From: Saccharibacillus deserti
Lineage (GTDB): Bacteria > Bacillota > Bacilli > Paenibacillales > Paenibacillaceae
NCBI RefSeq assembly: GCF_013618475.1
Contig: NZ_JABJVN010000001.1
Coordinates: 62,001 to 126,000 of the forward strand
Reading direction: 5' to 3'
Length of the DNA: 64,000 nt
The translations under genes were made by a program, and so were the position numbers. Positions 52,172-61,664 of the stretch are shown here, piece after piece. Each line of letters starts with the position of its first letter. Position 1 is the stretch's first letter. The notes beneath the pieces were generated by a model. It searched no databases. It was given only the letters and a program-made list of their open reading frames with translations, and was not told the origin of the DNA.

Positions 52172-53791
52172 ATGGGAAAAAGATTGGCGATTCTGGCGAT
52201 TCTGACGCTTGGGGCGGGGCTGCTCTCGGGCTGCGGCGGTTCGGAAGAAGGGAGCGGCGAAAGCGCGCAGACGACGCCGGACGGCAAAGTCAAACTGACC
52301 GCAATCATGACGAAGCACCCGCTGACCCAGGAGTTTTCCAAAATGAAATGGCTGCAGGAAGCGGAAGAACGGGCGGGCGTCGAGATCGAATGGCAGGAAG
52401 TCAGCGCGGACTGGGGCCAGAAAAAAGGCGCTCTGCTCGCAGGCGGCGATATTCCCGATCTGATCATCGGTCCCAACGCTATTACGGATGCCGATTACGC
52501 GCAGTTCCCGGGGCTGTTCGAAGACCTGACGCCGCTGATCGAATCCGGTGCCCCCAATGTCCAAACCATGTTCGGGGAGAAACCGGAAACAAAAGCCATC
52601 TCTACCCAACTAGACGGCAAAATCTACGGGCTGCCGAAATACCAGCGCTTCTGGCCGGAGACGACCACGCGTCAATTTATCAATAAGCAGTGGCTGGACA
52701 ATCTGGGTCTGAAAGCGCCGACGAACTGGGATGAGCTGTACGAGGTTCTGGTCGCATTCAAGGAAAAAGACGCCAACGGCAACGGAGATGCGAACGACGA
52801 GATTCCGATGGACTTTGCGCCGAGCGGAACAGGCGGCTTCGGTCCGTTCATGCCGACGGTGCTGCTGGGCAGTCAGGGGATCACGCTTACGGATAACGCG
52901 GGACAAGGCTATTTCGTGGAAGACGGACAGGTCAAGAACTTTTTCACCGATGAACGTTACAAAGATCTGGTGGCGTTCCTGCACAAATGCTACGCGGCCG
53001 GCCTGATCAATACGGAAGTGTTCACGCAGGATTATACGAAGTACCAATCCGTGGCGCGCGGCAGCGGAGACACGGCGGCCGTCGGCTTCACCTGGGGCTG
53101 GGAAGTGACCGACCGCGTCGGCAACACGCTTGCGCCGCAGTACGAATCGCTGGCTCCGCTCAAGGAAAATGCGGCTTCGAGCGATCCCCTGTCCTGGACG
53201 TACGATTACAATTCGCTCAACTACGGGGTCAATATGGTCTCGCTGGCGTCGACTTCCAAAAACAAAGAAGCGGCCGTGAAATTCATCAACGAACTGTATG
53301 ATCCGAAAGTGAGCATGCAGGTCCTGTTCGGTTCGCTGGGCACCAATATCAAAGACAACGGCGACGGAACCTACGCGGTACTGCCTCCGGGAGACAAAGC
53401 CATGGACCCGGGAACCTGGAAATGGACAACGACATGGGCGGACAACGGTCCGATGTATATCGCGGATTCGCTGAAGCTTGAACTGGGCACGGATATGCAG
53501 TCGGTCGGCGCACAGACGGAACCGCTGAAAGCGGCGCTGGACGGGATCGACAAAGAAAAAGACGTGCTGCCGAGCATATTTATCAAATACAGCGTGGAAG
53601 ACAACAATACCATGACGCTGAACAACACGTCCATGCTGTCGCTGACTTTGTCCAAATGGGCGGAATGGATCACCAAAGGCGGCGTCGAGGAACAGTGGGA
53701 CGGCTACGTGGACAGTGTCAAAAAGACCGGCATCGACCAAAACATCGAAATCATTCAAAAATACTATGACGATTATATGAGCAAAAATTAA
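52172..53791 (+). CDS. Sugar ABC transporter substrate-binding lipoprotein (LplA-like)
   Basis: A 539-residue extracellular binding protein. The signal peptide MGKRLAILAILTLGAGLLSGC ends in a lipobox, so the mature protein is lipid-anchored at Cys21, followed by a Gly/Ser/Glu linker. Its size and ending (YYDDYMSKN) fit the LplA/YtcQ-type group that binds oligosaccharides. Two permeases follow. No ATPase is encoded nearby; such systems generally use a shared MsmX-type ATPase encoded elsewhere. The substrate is not deducible. Confidence 0.93.
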   Translation: MGKRLAILAILTLGAGLLSGCGGSEEGSGESAQTTPDGKVKLTAIMTKHPLTQEFSKMKWLQEAEERAGVEIEWQEVSADWGQKKGALLAGGDIPDLIIGPNAITDADYAQFPGLFEDLTPLIESGAPNVQTMFGEKPETKAISTQLDGKIYGLPKYQRFWPETTTRQFINKQWLDNLGLKAPTNWDELYEVLVAFKEKDANGNGDANDEIPMDFAPSGTGGFGPFMPTVLLGSQGITLTDNAGQGYFVEDGQVKNFFTDERYKDLVAFLHKCYAAGLINTEVFTQDYTKYQSVARGSGDTAAVGFTWGWEVTDRVGNTLAPQYESLAPLKENAASSDPLSWTYDYNSLNYGVNMVSLASTSKNKEAAVKFINELYDPKVSMQVLFGSLGTNIKDNGDGTYAVLPPGDKAMDPGTWKWTTTWADNGPMYIADSLKLELGTDMQSVGAQTEPLKAALDGIDKEKDVLPSIFIKYSVEDNNTMTLNNTSMLSLTLSKWAEWITKGGVEEQWDGYVDSVKKTGIDQNIEIIQKYYDDYMSKN

Positions 53792-53828
53792 GCGCTCGTC
53801 CGTTCTCCGGGAAAGGAAGTGACTCTCG

Positions 53829-54791
53829 ATGGTTCCGAAAAATCCGTACGAGCATCCGGTTAATCTGCGCGCCTACAAACGCAAAAAGCCGACGGTGCTC
53901 AATACGTTCAGACGCGATTATCAGCTGTGGATCATGATTTTTCCCGCAATCGTCGTTATCTTCATCTTCAATTACATTCCGATGTACGGGATCCAGCTGG
54001 CGTTCCGCGACTACAATTTTGCCAAAGGATTGACGGGCGGCGAATGGCGGGGATTATTTTACTTCAACCAATTTTTTGAAAGCTACCAATTCGCCGATCT
54101 GATGAAAAATACGATTGTCATCAGCTTGTCGACTGTCGTGCTCAGTTTCCCGGCTCCGATCATTCTGGCGCTGCTGATCAATCAGCTGCGCTGGAAGCGG
54201 GCCAAAAAAGCGCTGCAAACGACCGTCTATCTGCCGCACTTCATCTCGATCGTCGTCATGGTCGGCCTGCTGAACGTGCTGCTCTCGCCGAATTCCGGCG
54301 TCATCGGCCATCTGCTGCAGTCGATGGGGCTGGGAGACGTGAATCTGCTGGGCTCCACCTCGACGTTCGTGCCGGTCTATGTACTCTCGGAAATCTGGCA
54401 GCACTGCGGCTGGAACAGTATTATCTATCTGGCGGCGCTGTCGACGGTCGACCCGCAGCTGTACGATGCGTCGAAGATCGACGGGGCAAGCCGCTGGCAG
54501 ACGATCCGCAATATCGAGATCCCGGCGCTGATTCCGACGATTATCATCTTGTTCGTTCTCAGTATGGGCAGCGTCCTCAGTACCGGCTTCGAGAAAATAT
54601 TCCTGATGCAAAATTCGCTGAACCTGCCGGTGTCGGAAGTCATTTCGACTTATGTGTACAAGATCGGGATCGTGAGCAACCAGTTCAGCTATTCGGCGGC
54701 GATCGGGCTGTTCAATACGCTGATCAACTTCTTCTTCCTGTATACGATGAATCTCGTCGCCAGAAAAACGTCGGAGACCAGCCTGTGGTAG
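53829..54791 (+). CDS. Sugar ABC transporter permease (LplB-like)
   Basis: A 320-residue inner-membrane permease with six hydrophobic segments and the EAA-type motif as LYDASKIDGASRWQTIRNIEIPAL (near residue 215), the docking site for the ATPase. The N-terminal LNTFRRDYQLWIMIFPAIVVIFIFNYIPMYG is typical of LplB/YtcP-partner permeases. It starts 38 bases after the binding-protein gene with AAAGGAAGTG upstream. Confidence 0.93.
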   Translation: MVPKNPYEHPVNLRAYKRKKPTVLNTFRRDYQLWIMIFPAIVVIFIFNYIPMYGIQLAFRDYNFAKGLTGGEWRGLFYFNQFFESYQFADLMKNTIVISLSTVVLSFPAPIILALLINQLRWKRAKKALQTTVYLPHFISIVVMVGLLNVLLSPNSGVIGHLLQSMGLGDVNLLGSTSTFVPVYVLSEIWQHCGWNSIIYLAALSTVDPQLYDASKIDGASRWQTIRNIEIPALIPTIIILFVLSMGSVLSTGFEKIFLMQNSLNLPVSEVISTYVYKIGIVSNQFSYSAAIGLFNTLINFFFLYTMNLVARKTSETSLW

Positions 54792-54827
54792 CGCGGGCGG
54801 GTCTGCGAAGAAAGGAGCGGAACCTTC

Positions 54828-55748
54828 ATGCAGCTTGTGCAAAAAAAGCAAAAAGAAGTCACACATAAACGGAGCTTGGGCGAGTGGGTATTTGACGGAG
54901 CCGTATTCGCGATCTGTCTGCTGATCTTCCTCAGCATCGTCTATCCGCTGTATTTCGTTGTTATTGCTTCGATCAGCAATTCGACGCTTGTCTCGACGGG
55001 GCAGGTAACGATTTTCCCCAAAGACATCAGTTTCTTCGGCTATTCGGAAATCTTCAAGGACCAGCGGATCTGGACCGGTTACGGCAATACCATTTTGTAC
55101 ACGGTGCTCGGTACGGCGGTGAATCTGCTGTTCACGCTGCCGGCGGCCTACGTGCTGTCCCGGCAGGAATTCCGCGCCCGGCGCTTTATCATGTTCGCGT
55201 TCGTCGTGACGCTGTTCTTCGGCGGGGGACTGATTCCGACTTACCTGCTGATGAAAGACCTGCATATGCTCAACACGATGTGGGTGTTTATTCTTCCTTT
55301 CAGCGTAAACGTGTACAATCTGATTATCGCGCGTTCCTTTTTCGAAAGCTCGATTCCCAAAGAGCTATACGAAGCGGCCGCCATGGACGGCTGCTCGCAT
55401 TTCCGCTACTTCGGTTCGGTGGTGCTGCCGCTGTCCAAAGCGATCGTGTCGGTTATCGGGTTGTATTACCTGGTCGCGCACTGGAACGACTTTTTCACGG
55501 GGCTGATCTATATTCGGAGCAACGATCTTCAGCCGCTTCAGATCGTACTGCGCGACATTCTGCTCTCCAATCAGGTTTTCTCGCAGGGAGCGGGCTCGGG
55601 CGGAGCGGCCGGCGGTTACGCCCAGCAGTATGCCGACCAGGTGAAATACGGCGTTATCATCGTATCCACGCTGCCGATCCTGCTCGTTTATCCGTTTCTG
55701 CAGAAGTATTTCGATAAAGGGGTCATGATCGGTTCGGTCAAAGGGTAG
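54828..55748 (+). CDS. Carbohydrate ABC transporter permease (LplC/YtcP-like)
   Basis: The second permease, 306 residues, with six hydrophobic segments and the EAA loop as LYEAAAMDGCSHFRYFGSVVLPLS. The C-terminus KYFDKGVMIGSVKG is diagnostic for the MalG-like partner in this family. GAAAGGAGCGG lies upstream. It ends the operon before a bidirectional terminator. Confidence 0.94.
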   Translation: MQLVQKKQKEVTHKRSLGEWVFDGAVFAICLLIFLSIVYPLYFVVIASISNSTLVSTGQVTIFPKDISFFGYSEIFKDQRIWTGYGNTILYTVLGTAVNLLFTLPAAYVLSRQEFRARRFIMFAFVVTLFFGGGLIPTYLLMKDLHMLNTMWVFILPFSVNVYNLIIARSFFESSIPKELYEAAAMDGCSHFRYFGSVVLPLSKAIVSVIGLYYLVAHWNDFFTGLIYIRSNDLQPLQIVLRDILLSNQVFSQGAGSGGAAGGYAQQYADQVKYGVIIVSTLPILLVYPFLQKYFDKGVMIGSVKG

Positions 55749-55785
55749 CGGCGGATCCGGCTTGGCGAAAAAAAGAAGCAGCACA

Positions 55786-55811
55786 AAAAGAGGCCGGAAA
55801 CGGCCTCTTTT
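55786..55811. terminator. Bidirectional terminator after the first ABC operon
   Basis: AAAAGAGGCCG and CGGCCTCTTTT form a perfect 11-bp stem with a GAAA tetraloop, between convergent genes. Confidence 0.9.
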
Positions 55812-55865
55812 GTATGTCGGGCAGGTACGGTGCGGAGAGCGAAGCGAAGAGGAAGGATGCCCGCG

Positions 55866-56825
55866 TTATTTGGCGGATAAAGCGGCGGGTCTGTCCGCAG
55901 CGGCAAACCCGCCTTCGTGCGGATTGTACAGCACCCGCGCGAGCAGATGCTGGCTGTAATTCCCGAAGTGGCGTCCGAACAGCGTAAGACCGCGTTTGTT
56001 GGCGGGCCGGTCGGTTACGGCCATCCGAAACGTCATTTCGCTCCGGTAATCAAGCCGGATATCTTCGAGCGTGACGTCCGAAATCCGGCAGCCGTCGATA
56101 AAACTGCCTTCGCTGTTGATCCGGATCAGCTTGAGCATCCCGTATTGATTCAGGTGGGGCGGCCACCAGTCGGGATTGAACGTGCCGCGTACATCGCCGA
56201 AGTCGCCGGGACTGGTCCACGTTCCGATCGCGATCCCGTTCAGGGAAAAGTCGATATCGGAAGGATAATGATCGTTGTAACCGGGCGCTTCGGAACCGAT
56301 CTCCATCGAAAACTGGATCTCGCGGAAACTGTGATTGGCTTTGAGGTAATTCGGAATGCGGTATTCGACGAACCCTTCGGCGAGCCAGATGATCTCCGCA
56401 TGAATACGCCCAGGATCGGCAAAATAACGCGGATCGTCGAAATCGCCGATGATACTGTCTTTGGTCGCAAGGCCGCAGGTCGGCAGGGCTTTGTAGTCGC
56501 TGTAGTGGCCCACCTGGATTTCCACTTCATACAAGTTTTCGGCTTCTTTGCTGCGCAGATCGACCATAAGTTTGTCTTTGTTCAGATAACACAGTTTTTG
56601 CAGCCCGTGTTTGCCGCCGGTCGTCCGGATTTCGATCAAGCCGCATTCTTCGAGTTTTTTGATATGGGGCGTGATCGCTCCGTTGCTCAATTCCAGCTTT
56701 TTGGCCAGTTCGTTCAGGTTGAGTTCTCCGTTATGCGCCAGCAGTTCAAGAATCCGAATCCGGATTTCCGAACTGAGCGCTTTAAAAATATCGATCCCGC
56801 TCATCAAGTCTTTGATATAGATCAT
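55866..56825 (-). CDS. ArsR-type winged-helix regulator with large C-terminal domain
   Basis: A 319-residue protein. Residues 1-85 are an ArsR-like winged helix (IDIFKALSSEIRIRILELLA and LNELAKKLELSNGAITPHIKKLEECGLI). The remaining 230 residues are rich in aromatic, Asp and Gly positions and beta-strand-like patterns (FREIQFSMEIGSEAPGYNDH, GTWTSPGDFGDVRGTFNPDWWPPH), suggesting a sugar-binding beta-sandwich; this is inference, and the domain is not recognised. ArsR proteins of about 100 residues sense metals, but no metal cysteines are seen here. Divergent from the second ABC/GH43/GH127 cluster. The ATG at 56825 is chosen over a GTG four codons earlier. Confidence 0.8.
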   Translation of the reverse strand: MIYIKDLMSGIDIFKALSSEIRIRILELLAHNGELNLNELAKKLELSNGAITPHIKKLEECGLIEIRTTGGKHGLQKLCYLNKDKLMVDLRSKEAENLYEVEIQVGHYSDYKALPTCGLATKDSIIGDFDDPRYFADPGRIHAEIIWLAEGFVEYRIPNYLKANHSFREIQFSMEIGSEAPGYNDHYPSDIDFSLNGIAIGTWTSPGDFGDVRGTFNPDWWPPHLNQYGMLKLIRINSEGSFIDGCRISDVTLEDIRLDYRSEMTFRMAVTDRPANKRGLTLFGRHFGNYSQHLLARVLYNPHEGGFAAADRPAALSAK

Positions 56826-56858
56826 ACCGGTTCCCACTTTCCCGAAAGTAGTCCTGAA

Positions 56859-56889
56859 ACGTTTTACTATTTTAAAATATTATAAACGT
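56859..56889. promoter_or_regulatory. 31-bp palindrome over the ArsR-type gene promoter
   Basis: The sequence starts ACGTTTTA, has ATTTTAAAAT at its centre and ends TAAACGT, so both ends and the core are symmetric. On the minus strand it contains TATAAT (56884-56879), a likely -10 box of the regulator gene. Overlap with the promoter suggests an autoregulatory operator. The rest of 56890-57071 is AT-rich with no gene seen. Confidence 0.6.
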
Positions 56890-57071
56890 AAAGCGCGAAA
56901 AAAAGCAGTCGAAAGCCAAATTGCCCGAAATACGGCATTTAAAATCCAGAAAAAAACGTGAATACGTTATTTTGGTTCAATAAAACCTAAAGTAAAAGAA
57001 TGGATACGAAAAGGCTCTTTTTCCTCCTCTTTGTTTTAGATTTGCCTCTTATAGCTTTAGAACTTCTTGAA

Positions 57072-57137
57072 AAGTTTTAAAACTTGTAGTTTACAAGGTC
57101 AAATCCTTATGTTATTTTATTCCTGTAAGCGGATACA
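57072..57137 (+). promoter_or_regulatory. Palindrome, promoter and cre site of the second ABC operon
   Basis: AAGTTTTAAAACTT (57072-57085) is a perfect 14-bp palindrome sharing the TTTTAAAA core of the 31-bp site. It sits just before TTTACA (57090-57095), a 17-base gap and TATTTT (57113-57118). TGTAAGCGGATACA (57124-57137) follows and fits a CcpA cre site at the start of the transcript, nearly identical to that of the first ABC operon. The leader to the ATG at 57360 is about 230 bases, with no known riboswitch recognised. Confidence 0.6.
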
Positions 57138-57359
57138 TTCAAGGTTAAATTAATTGTTTTATATTAATCCAAACTAAAGAGGGGGTTTTATATTTTTATT
57201 GCAGGTGCGAAAAACAAGCCATCGAAGCAAGCCGCCACAAACCGATCGTAACCCTGCCGGGCCGACCGCCTCTTACATAAACTCCGGCACGGAAAATGAT
57301 TCGGTGAGGCAGCCCCGCCAAGACAGTCACTATTCTATTTATATTCGGGAGGGTCAAGC

Positions 57360-58694
57360 ATGATGAAAAAAGGATTTATTGTTTTGACGCTGTGCGCACT
57401 TCTGCTCGTGATGGCAGGCTGCGGAAATTCTTCGAGCAACGCGTCTTCGGGTGAGAAGTCGGTCATCGATGCGGGAGCGGGCGAAGGGGCGACCGAGTTG
57501 TCCTACTGGACCTTCGTCGAACTGCACGGCAAACACTTCGAGAAAATGCTGGAGAAATGGAACAAGGAAAATGCAGATCGCCAGATCAAGCTGAATGTTA
57601 CGGTTATGCCTTACGACGATATGCACAACAAATTGTCGATCGCGCTGCAGACCGGAACGGGCGCTCCGGATATCGCGGATATCGAGCTGGGCAAATTCCC
57701 CGATTTCCTCAAAGGCACACCGCAGCTGGAACCTCTGAACGACGCTATCGATCCTTACCGCGACACGATCGTCAAATCCCGGATCGATATCTATACAAAA
57801 GACGGACAGAATTACGGAATCCCGACCCATGTCGGCGCTTCGGTCGCTTTCTACAACACCGAAATCCTGGAAGAAGCCGGCGTGGACTACACCAAAATCG
57901 AAACCTGGGACGACTTCAAAAAAGCCGGCCAGCAGGTTTACGAGAAAACCGGCAAATACATGGGTACCGCCGATACCAGCGCGCCTTGGGAAGAATCGAT
58001 GCTGCTCGCGCAGCAGGGCTCGGACTATACGGATGCCGACGGCAAGCCTCAGGTGAACTCGCCGGAAATGGTCAAAGCGTTGACGATGCTCAAAGACCTG
58101 CAAGACAGCAACGTGATCGCGACGATTGCCGGCGGACAGCCGGATACGGAAGAAGCTTACGGCGAATATAACTCCGGCAATTATGCAACCGCCTTCATGC
58201 CGCTGTGGATGATGTCCCGGTATACGAACTATATGCCGGACCTGGCCGGCAAGATTGCGATCGCGCCGATTCCGGTCTTCGAAAAAGGCATGCCCCGTTC
58301 GGTCGGCGGCGGCGGCACAGGCACAGTCGTCACCAAGACGGCCAAAGACGTGCAGCTGGCCAAAGACTTCCTCGCTTTCGCCAAACTGTCCGAAGATGCC
58401 AATATCGAAATCTGGAACACGCTGGGCTTCGATCCGGTCAACATGAAAGTCTGGGATATGAAAGAAGTCACGCATAATCCGGAAAACGAGTTCGTGAAAT
58501 ACTTCAAGAACAATCCGTTTGACGTCCTGCAAGAAATCCGCGAAGAAATCAAATTCGTCAAATCGGTTCCGGCTTCTCCGACGATCAACAACGTATTCGG
58601 CACGGTGACGCTGAACGAGATCTTCGAAGACGGCAAGGACATCAAGCAGGCACTGGACGACGCGCAGGCCCAGATCGAACAGGAACTTCAATAA
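57360..58694 (+). CDS. Sugar ABC transporter substrate-binding lipoprotein
   Basis: A 444-residue extracellular binding protein (family 1 solute-binding type). The signal peptide ends at LLLVMAGC, giving a lipid-anchored Cys near residue 21, then an Asn/Ser-rich linker. The fold is recognised from ELSYWTFVELHGKHFEKMLEKW and DIADIELGKFPDF. With the permeases and the downstream GH43 and GH127 genes it most likely imports arabinose-containing oligosaccharides. GGGAGGGT precedes a pair of ATGs; the first is used. Confidence 0.93.
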   Translation: MMKKGFIVLTLCALLLVMAGCGNSSSNASSGEKSVIDAGAGEGATELSYWTFVELHGKHFEKMLEKWNKENADRQIKLNVTVMPYDDMHNKLSIALQTGTGAPDIADIELGKFPDFLKGTPQLEPLNDAIDPYRDTIVKSRIDIYTKDGQNYGIPTHVGASVAFYNTEILEEAGVDYTKIETWDDFKKAGQQVYEKTGKYMGTADTSAPWEESMLLAQQGSDYTDADGKPQVNSPEMVKALTMLKDLQDSNVIATIAGGQPDTEEAYGEYNSGNYATAFMPLWMMSRYTNYMPDLAGKIAIAPIPVFEKGMPRSVGGGGTGTVVTKTAKDVQLAKDFLAFAKLSEDANIEIWNTLGFDPVNMKVWDMKEVTHNPENEFVKYFKNNPFDVLQEIREEIKFVKSVPASPTINNVFGTVTLNEIFEDGKDIKQALDDAQAQIEQELQ

Positions 58695-58730
58695 ACCGGC
58701 CGGCTTCATCGAACGGTTTCCATCCTAACG

Positions 58731-58781
58731 GAATTCCCGCCTGCCGCGAAAAGATCGATCTTTTCGCGAAAGGCGGGGTTC
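58731..58781 (+). promoter_or_regulatory. Long hairpin between binding-protein and permease genes
   Basis: GAATTCCCGCCT pairs with AGGCGGGGTTC around an inner perfect hairpin GCGAAAAGATC/GATCTTTTCGC; a weak TTCTCTTT follows. Such intergenic stems usually leave the binding-protein mRNA in excess over the permeases by partial termination or stabilisation. Confidence 0.7.
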
Positions 58782-58804
58782 TCTTTAAAAGAAGGTGCGA
58801 AAAG

Positions 58805-59698
58805 ATGATCAAACGATTCCTGTATTCACAAAAAGTCGCTCCCTACGTGTTTGTCCTGCCTTTTATCCTGGTGTTTCTGATCTTCTGGGTGTATCCGCTC
58901 GGCAGTTCCTTCACGATGAGCTTTCAGAAACTATCGCTTGGGCAGGAAGCCGAATGGGTCGGTCTGGAAAACTATACCAAGCTTCTGGGCGATACCATCT
59001 TCCTCAAAGCGGTCATGAACAGCGCCGTGTATATGCTCTGTACGCTATTGATTCTCATCCCGCTGCCGATGCTGCTGGCGGTGCTGATCAATAACAAGTT
59101 TATGTGGGGCCGCGAATTTTTCAAATCGTCGCTGTTCTTCCCGGCACTGACTTCGGTTGTCGTGGCCGGTACCATCTTCCGCCTCATGTTCGGGGAAATG
59201 GACGGCTCGCTCATCAACAGCTTCCTCGGTCTGTTCGGCATCGAACCGGTGAAGTTCCTCAAAGGTCAGGTGACCGGATTTATCGCGCTGCTCGCTCTGG
59301 CAACGTGGCGCTGGCTCGGCGTAAATATTCTGTACTTCCTGTCGGGGCTCAAAAGTATCCCGGACGATTATTACGAAGCGGCTTCGATCGACGGCGCTTC
59401 GGCTTGGCAAAAATTCCGCATGATTACGATGCCGCTGCTCAAGCCGACAACGATCTACGTGCTGACGATCAGTATTTACGCGGGGCTGGCCATGTTTATC
59501 GAAAGTTTGATGATCTGGAACGGCAACAATTCTCCAAAAAACATCGGCCTGACGATTGTCGGTTATCTGTACCGCCAGGGCATCGAGAAAAGCAATCTCG
59601 GTTACGCGGCGGCGGTCGGCATCGTGCTTCTGGTGCTGGCGATGACGATCAATATGATCCAGCTCGCCTTCTCGGGCCTATTCAAGAAGGAGGATTGA
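58805..59698 (+). CDS. Sugar ABC transporter permease (MalF/UgpA-type)
   Basis: A 297-residue permease with six hydrophobic segments and an EAA loop as YYEAASIDGASAWQKFRMITMPLL (near residue 190). The N-terminus YVFVLPFILVFLIFWVYPLGSSFTMSF is typical. AGAAGGTG is the ribosome site. It is followed by its partner with only one base between stop and start. Confidence 0.94.
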   Translation: MIKRFLYSQKVAPYVFVLPFILVFLIFWVYPLGSSFTMSFQKLSLGQEAEWVGLENYTKLLGDTIFLKAVMNSAVYMLCTLLILIPLPMLLAVLINNKFMWGREFFKSSLFFPALTSVVVAGTIFRLMFGEMDGSLINSFLGLFGIEPVKFLKGQVTGFIALLALATWRWLGVNILYFLSGLKSIPDDYYEAASIDGASAWQKFRMITMPLLKPTTIYVLTISIYAGLAMFIESLMIWNGNNSPKNIGLTIVGYLYRQGIEKSNLGYAAAVGIVLLVLAMTINMIQLAFSGLFKKED

Positions 59699-59699
59699 C

Positions 59700-60581
59700 A
59701 TGAAGAAAGAGGCAACGCTCAAAATGAACGAAGGCTCGGCGATGCGGGTGAGAAAAGACATTCCGCTCAAGATTCTGCTTTTCGTTCTGTTCACTTTATT
59801 GTGCGGCATTATCCTGGTCCCTTTCTATGCAATCGCCCTGGCGTCGTTCAAGCCCGGCGAAGAACTGATCCGCTACGGGCTGAACCTGAAGTTCGATTTG
59901 TCCGTCATGAGTTTCGACAATTATGCCTATCTGTTCACGGGCGACCATTCGTATTTTGTCTGGTTCTTCAATTCGCTGCTGCTGACGGTCGTCCAGGTGG
60001 CGCTTACGCTGATCGTCAGCGCGACGGTCGCCTACGGCTTCTCGGCCTATGAATTCAAAGGCAAAAACTTTCTGTTCATCTGCGTACTGCTCATCATGAT
60101 GGTACCGTTCGAGATTCTGCTGCTTCCGCTGTACACCCTGATCTTCAACCTGAAGCTGATGAATACGTACTCGGCGATTATCCTTCCCGGGATTGCGAGC
60201 GCGGCGACCATCTTCTTCTTCCGCCAGTATTTAAGCGGGATTCCGAAAGAAATCATCGCGGCGGGCCGCGTGGACGGAGCCAGCGAGTACGGCATTTATC
60301 TGCGGCTGATTCTGCCGATCATGAAACCTTCGTTTGCGGCGATGGCGATCCTGAACGGCATGAACAGCTGGAACAATTTTCTGTGGCCGTTCATGGTGCT
60401 GAGCGACGAACGTAAATACACGCTGCCGATCGGACTCAAAACGCTGCTGACGCCTTACGGCAACAATTACGATCTGCTGATCGTAGGTTCGTTTTTCTCG
60501 ATCGTTCCGATCTTCATCCTGTTCGTGGCTTTCCAGAAGTATTTTATCGACGGAATGACGGCAGGCGCGGTCAAAGGCTGA
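59700..60581 (+). CDS. Carbohydrate ABC transporter permease (MalG-type)
   Basis: A 293-residue permease with six hydrophobic segments, the EAA-like loop IIAAGRVDGASEYGIYLRLILPIMKPSF and the C-terminal QKYFIDGMTAGAVKG that marks MalG-type subunits. AAGGAGGATT, inside the preceding gene's end, serves as its ribosome site. The GH43 gene follows after 39 bases. Confidence 0.94.
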   Translation: MKKEATLKMNEGSAMRVRKDIPLKILLFVLFTLLCGIILVPFYAIALASFKPGEELIRYGLNLKFDLSVMSFDNYAYLFTGDHSYFVWFFNSLLLTVVQVALTLIVSATVAYGFSAYEFKGKNFLFICVLLIMMVPFEILLLPLYTLIFNLKLMNTYSAIILPGIASAATIFFFRQYLSGIPKEIIAAGRVDGASEYGIYLRLILPIMKPSFAAMAILNGMNSWNNFLWPFMVLSDERKYTLPIGLKTLLTPYGNNYDLLIVGSFFSIVPIFILFVAFQKYFIDGMTAGAVKG

Positions 60582-60620
60582 AGACGGTCTACTTATAAGG
60601 AAGCAAGGAGAGCGATGGAC

Positions 60621-61616
60621 ATGGACGAAGCAAAAAAGTACCGCAATCCCCTGATCGAGCAGCGGGCGGACCCTTTTATCTGCAAGCACGATGACGGTTA
60701 CTATTATTTTATGGGTTCGGTACCGGAGTACGACCGGCTCGAGCTGCGGCGGGCGCGTACGATCGAAGGTTTGAGGGAAGCCGAGCCCAAGGTCATCTGG
60801 ACCAAACGCGAAAAGGGGCCGATGAGCGCGAATATCTGGGCCCCCGAGCTGCACCGGATCGATGGCAAATGGTACGTCTATTTTGCGGCCGCCCATACGA
60901 CAGAGACGAACGAAGGACTGTTCGATCACCGCATGTATGCGCTGGAGAACGAGTCGGAGAATCCGCTGGACGGAACCTGGACGGAAAAAGGCCAGATAGT
61001 CACCGCCTGGGAATCGTTTGCGCTGGATGCGACTTCGTTCGAACACGGGGGCAGCCATTATTATGTGTGGGCCCAGAAAGATCCGGCAATCCCCGGCAAT
61101 TCCAATCTGTATCTGTCGGAAATGGAGAACGGATGGACGCTCAAAGGACCGCAGGTGATGATCAGCCAGCCGGAATACGATTGGGAAAGGATCGGATTCT
61201 CCGTCAACGAAGGCGCGGCCGTGTTGAAACGCGGAGGCCGGATCTGGATCACGTTCTCCGGCAGCGCAACGGATCATCATTACTGCATGGGCCTGCTCTA
61301 TGCGGATGAAGATGCCGATCTGCTGTCGCCCGCCTCGTGGACCAAGCTGGATCGGCCGGTCTTTGCGACCAGCGAAGAGAACGGGCAGTACGGTCCGGGA
61401 CATAACTGCTTTACGGTCGGAGCAAACGGCGAAGATCTGCTCGTTTATCATGCCCGCAGCTACAAGAAGATCGAAGGCGATCCGCTGTACGATCCGAATC
61501 GCCATGCGCGGGTCAAATCATTCGGTTGGACCGAAGCCGGAATGCCGGATTTCGGCGTGCCCGAAGCGGATACGCCAACCGTACGGGAAGAGCAGAAGAG
61601 CGGACTTGAACGGTGA
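60621..61616 (+). CDS. GH43 glycoside hydrolase, probable alpha-L-arabinofuranosidase
   Basis: A 331-residue five-bladed propeller enzyme of GH43. The three catalytic carboxylates are visible: base Asp in RADPFIC (near 14), pKa-modulating Asp in LDATSFEHGG (near 137) and acid Glu in VNEGAAVLKRGG (near 197). WAPELHRIDGKWYVYFAA is a family block. No signal peptide, so it acts inside the cell on imported oligosaccharides. Arabinofuranosidase activity is inferred from the branch and the adjacent GH127; xylosidase is possible. The ATG at 60621 has AAGGAGAG 8 bases upstream; the ATG at 60615 is too close. Confidence 0.88.
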   Translation: MDEAKKYRNPLIEQRADPFICKHDDGYYYFMGSVPEYDRLELRRARTIEGLREAEPKVIWTKREKGPMSANIWAPELHRIDGKWYVYFAAAHTTETNEGLFDHRMYALENESENPLDGTWTEKGQIVTAWESFALDATSFEHGGSHYYVWAQKDPAIPGNSNLYLSEMENGWTLKGPQVMISQPEYDWERIGFSVNEGAAVLKRGGRIWITFSGSATDHHYCMGLLYADEDADLLSPASWTKLDRPVFATSEENGQYGPGHNCFTVGANGEDLLVYHARSYKKIEGDPLYDPNRHARVKSFGWTEAGMPDFGVPEADTPTVREEQKSGLER

Positions 61617-61664
61617 GGGTTGAAGATCCCGGCAGAAACGGGACGGGAATGAACGGGTTTATCC

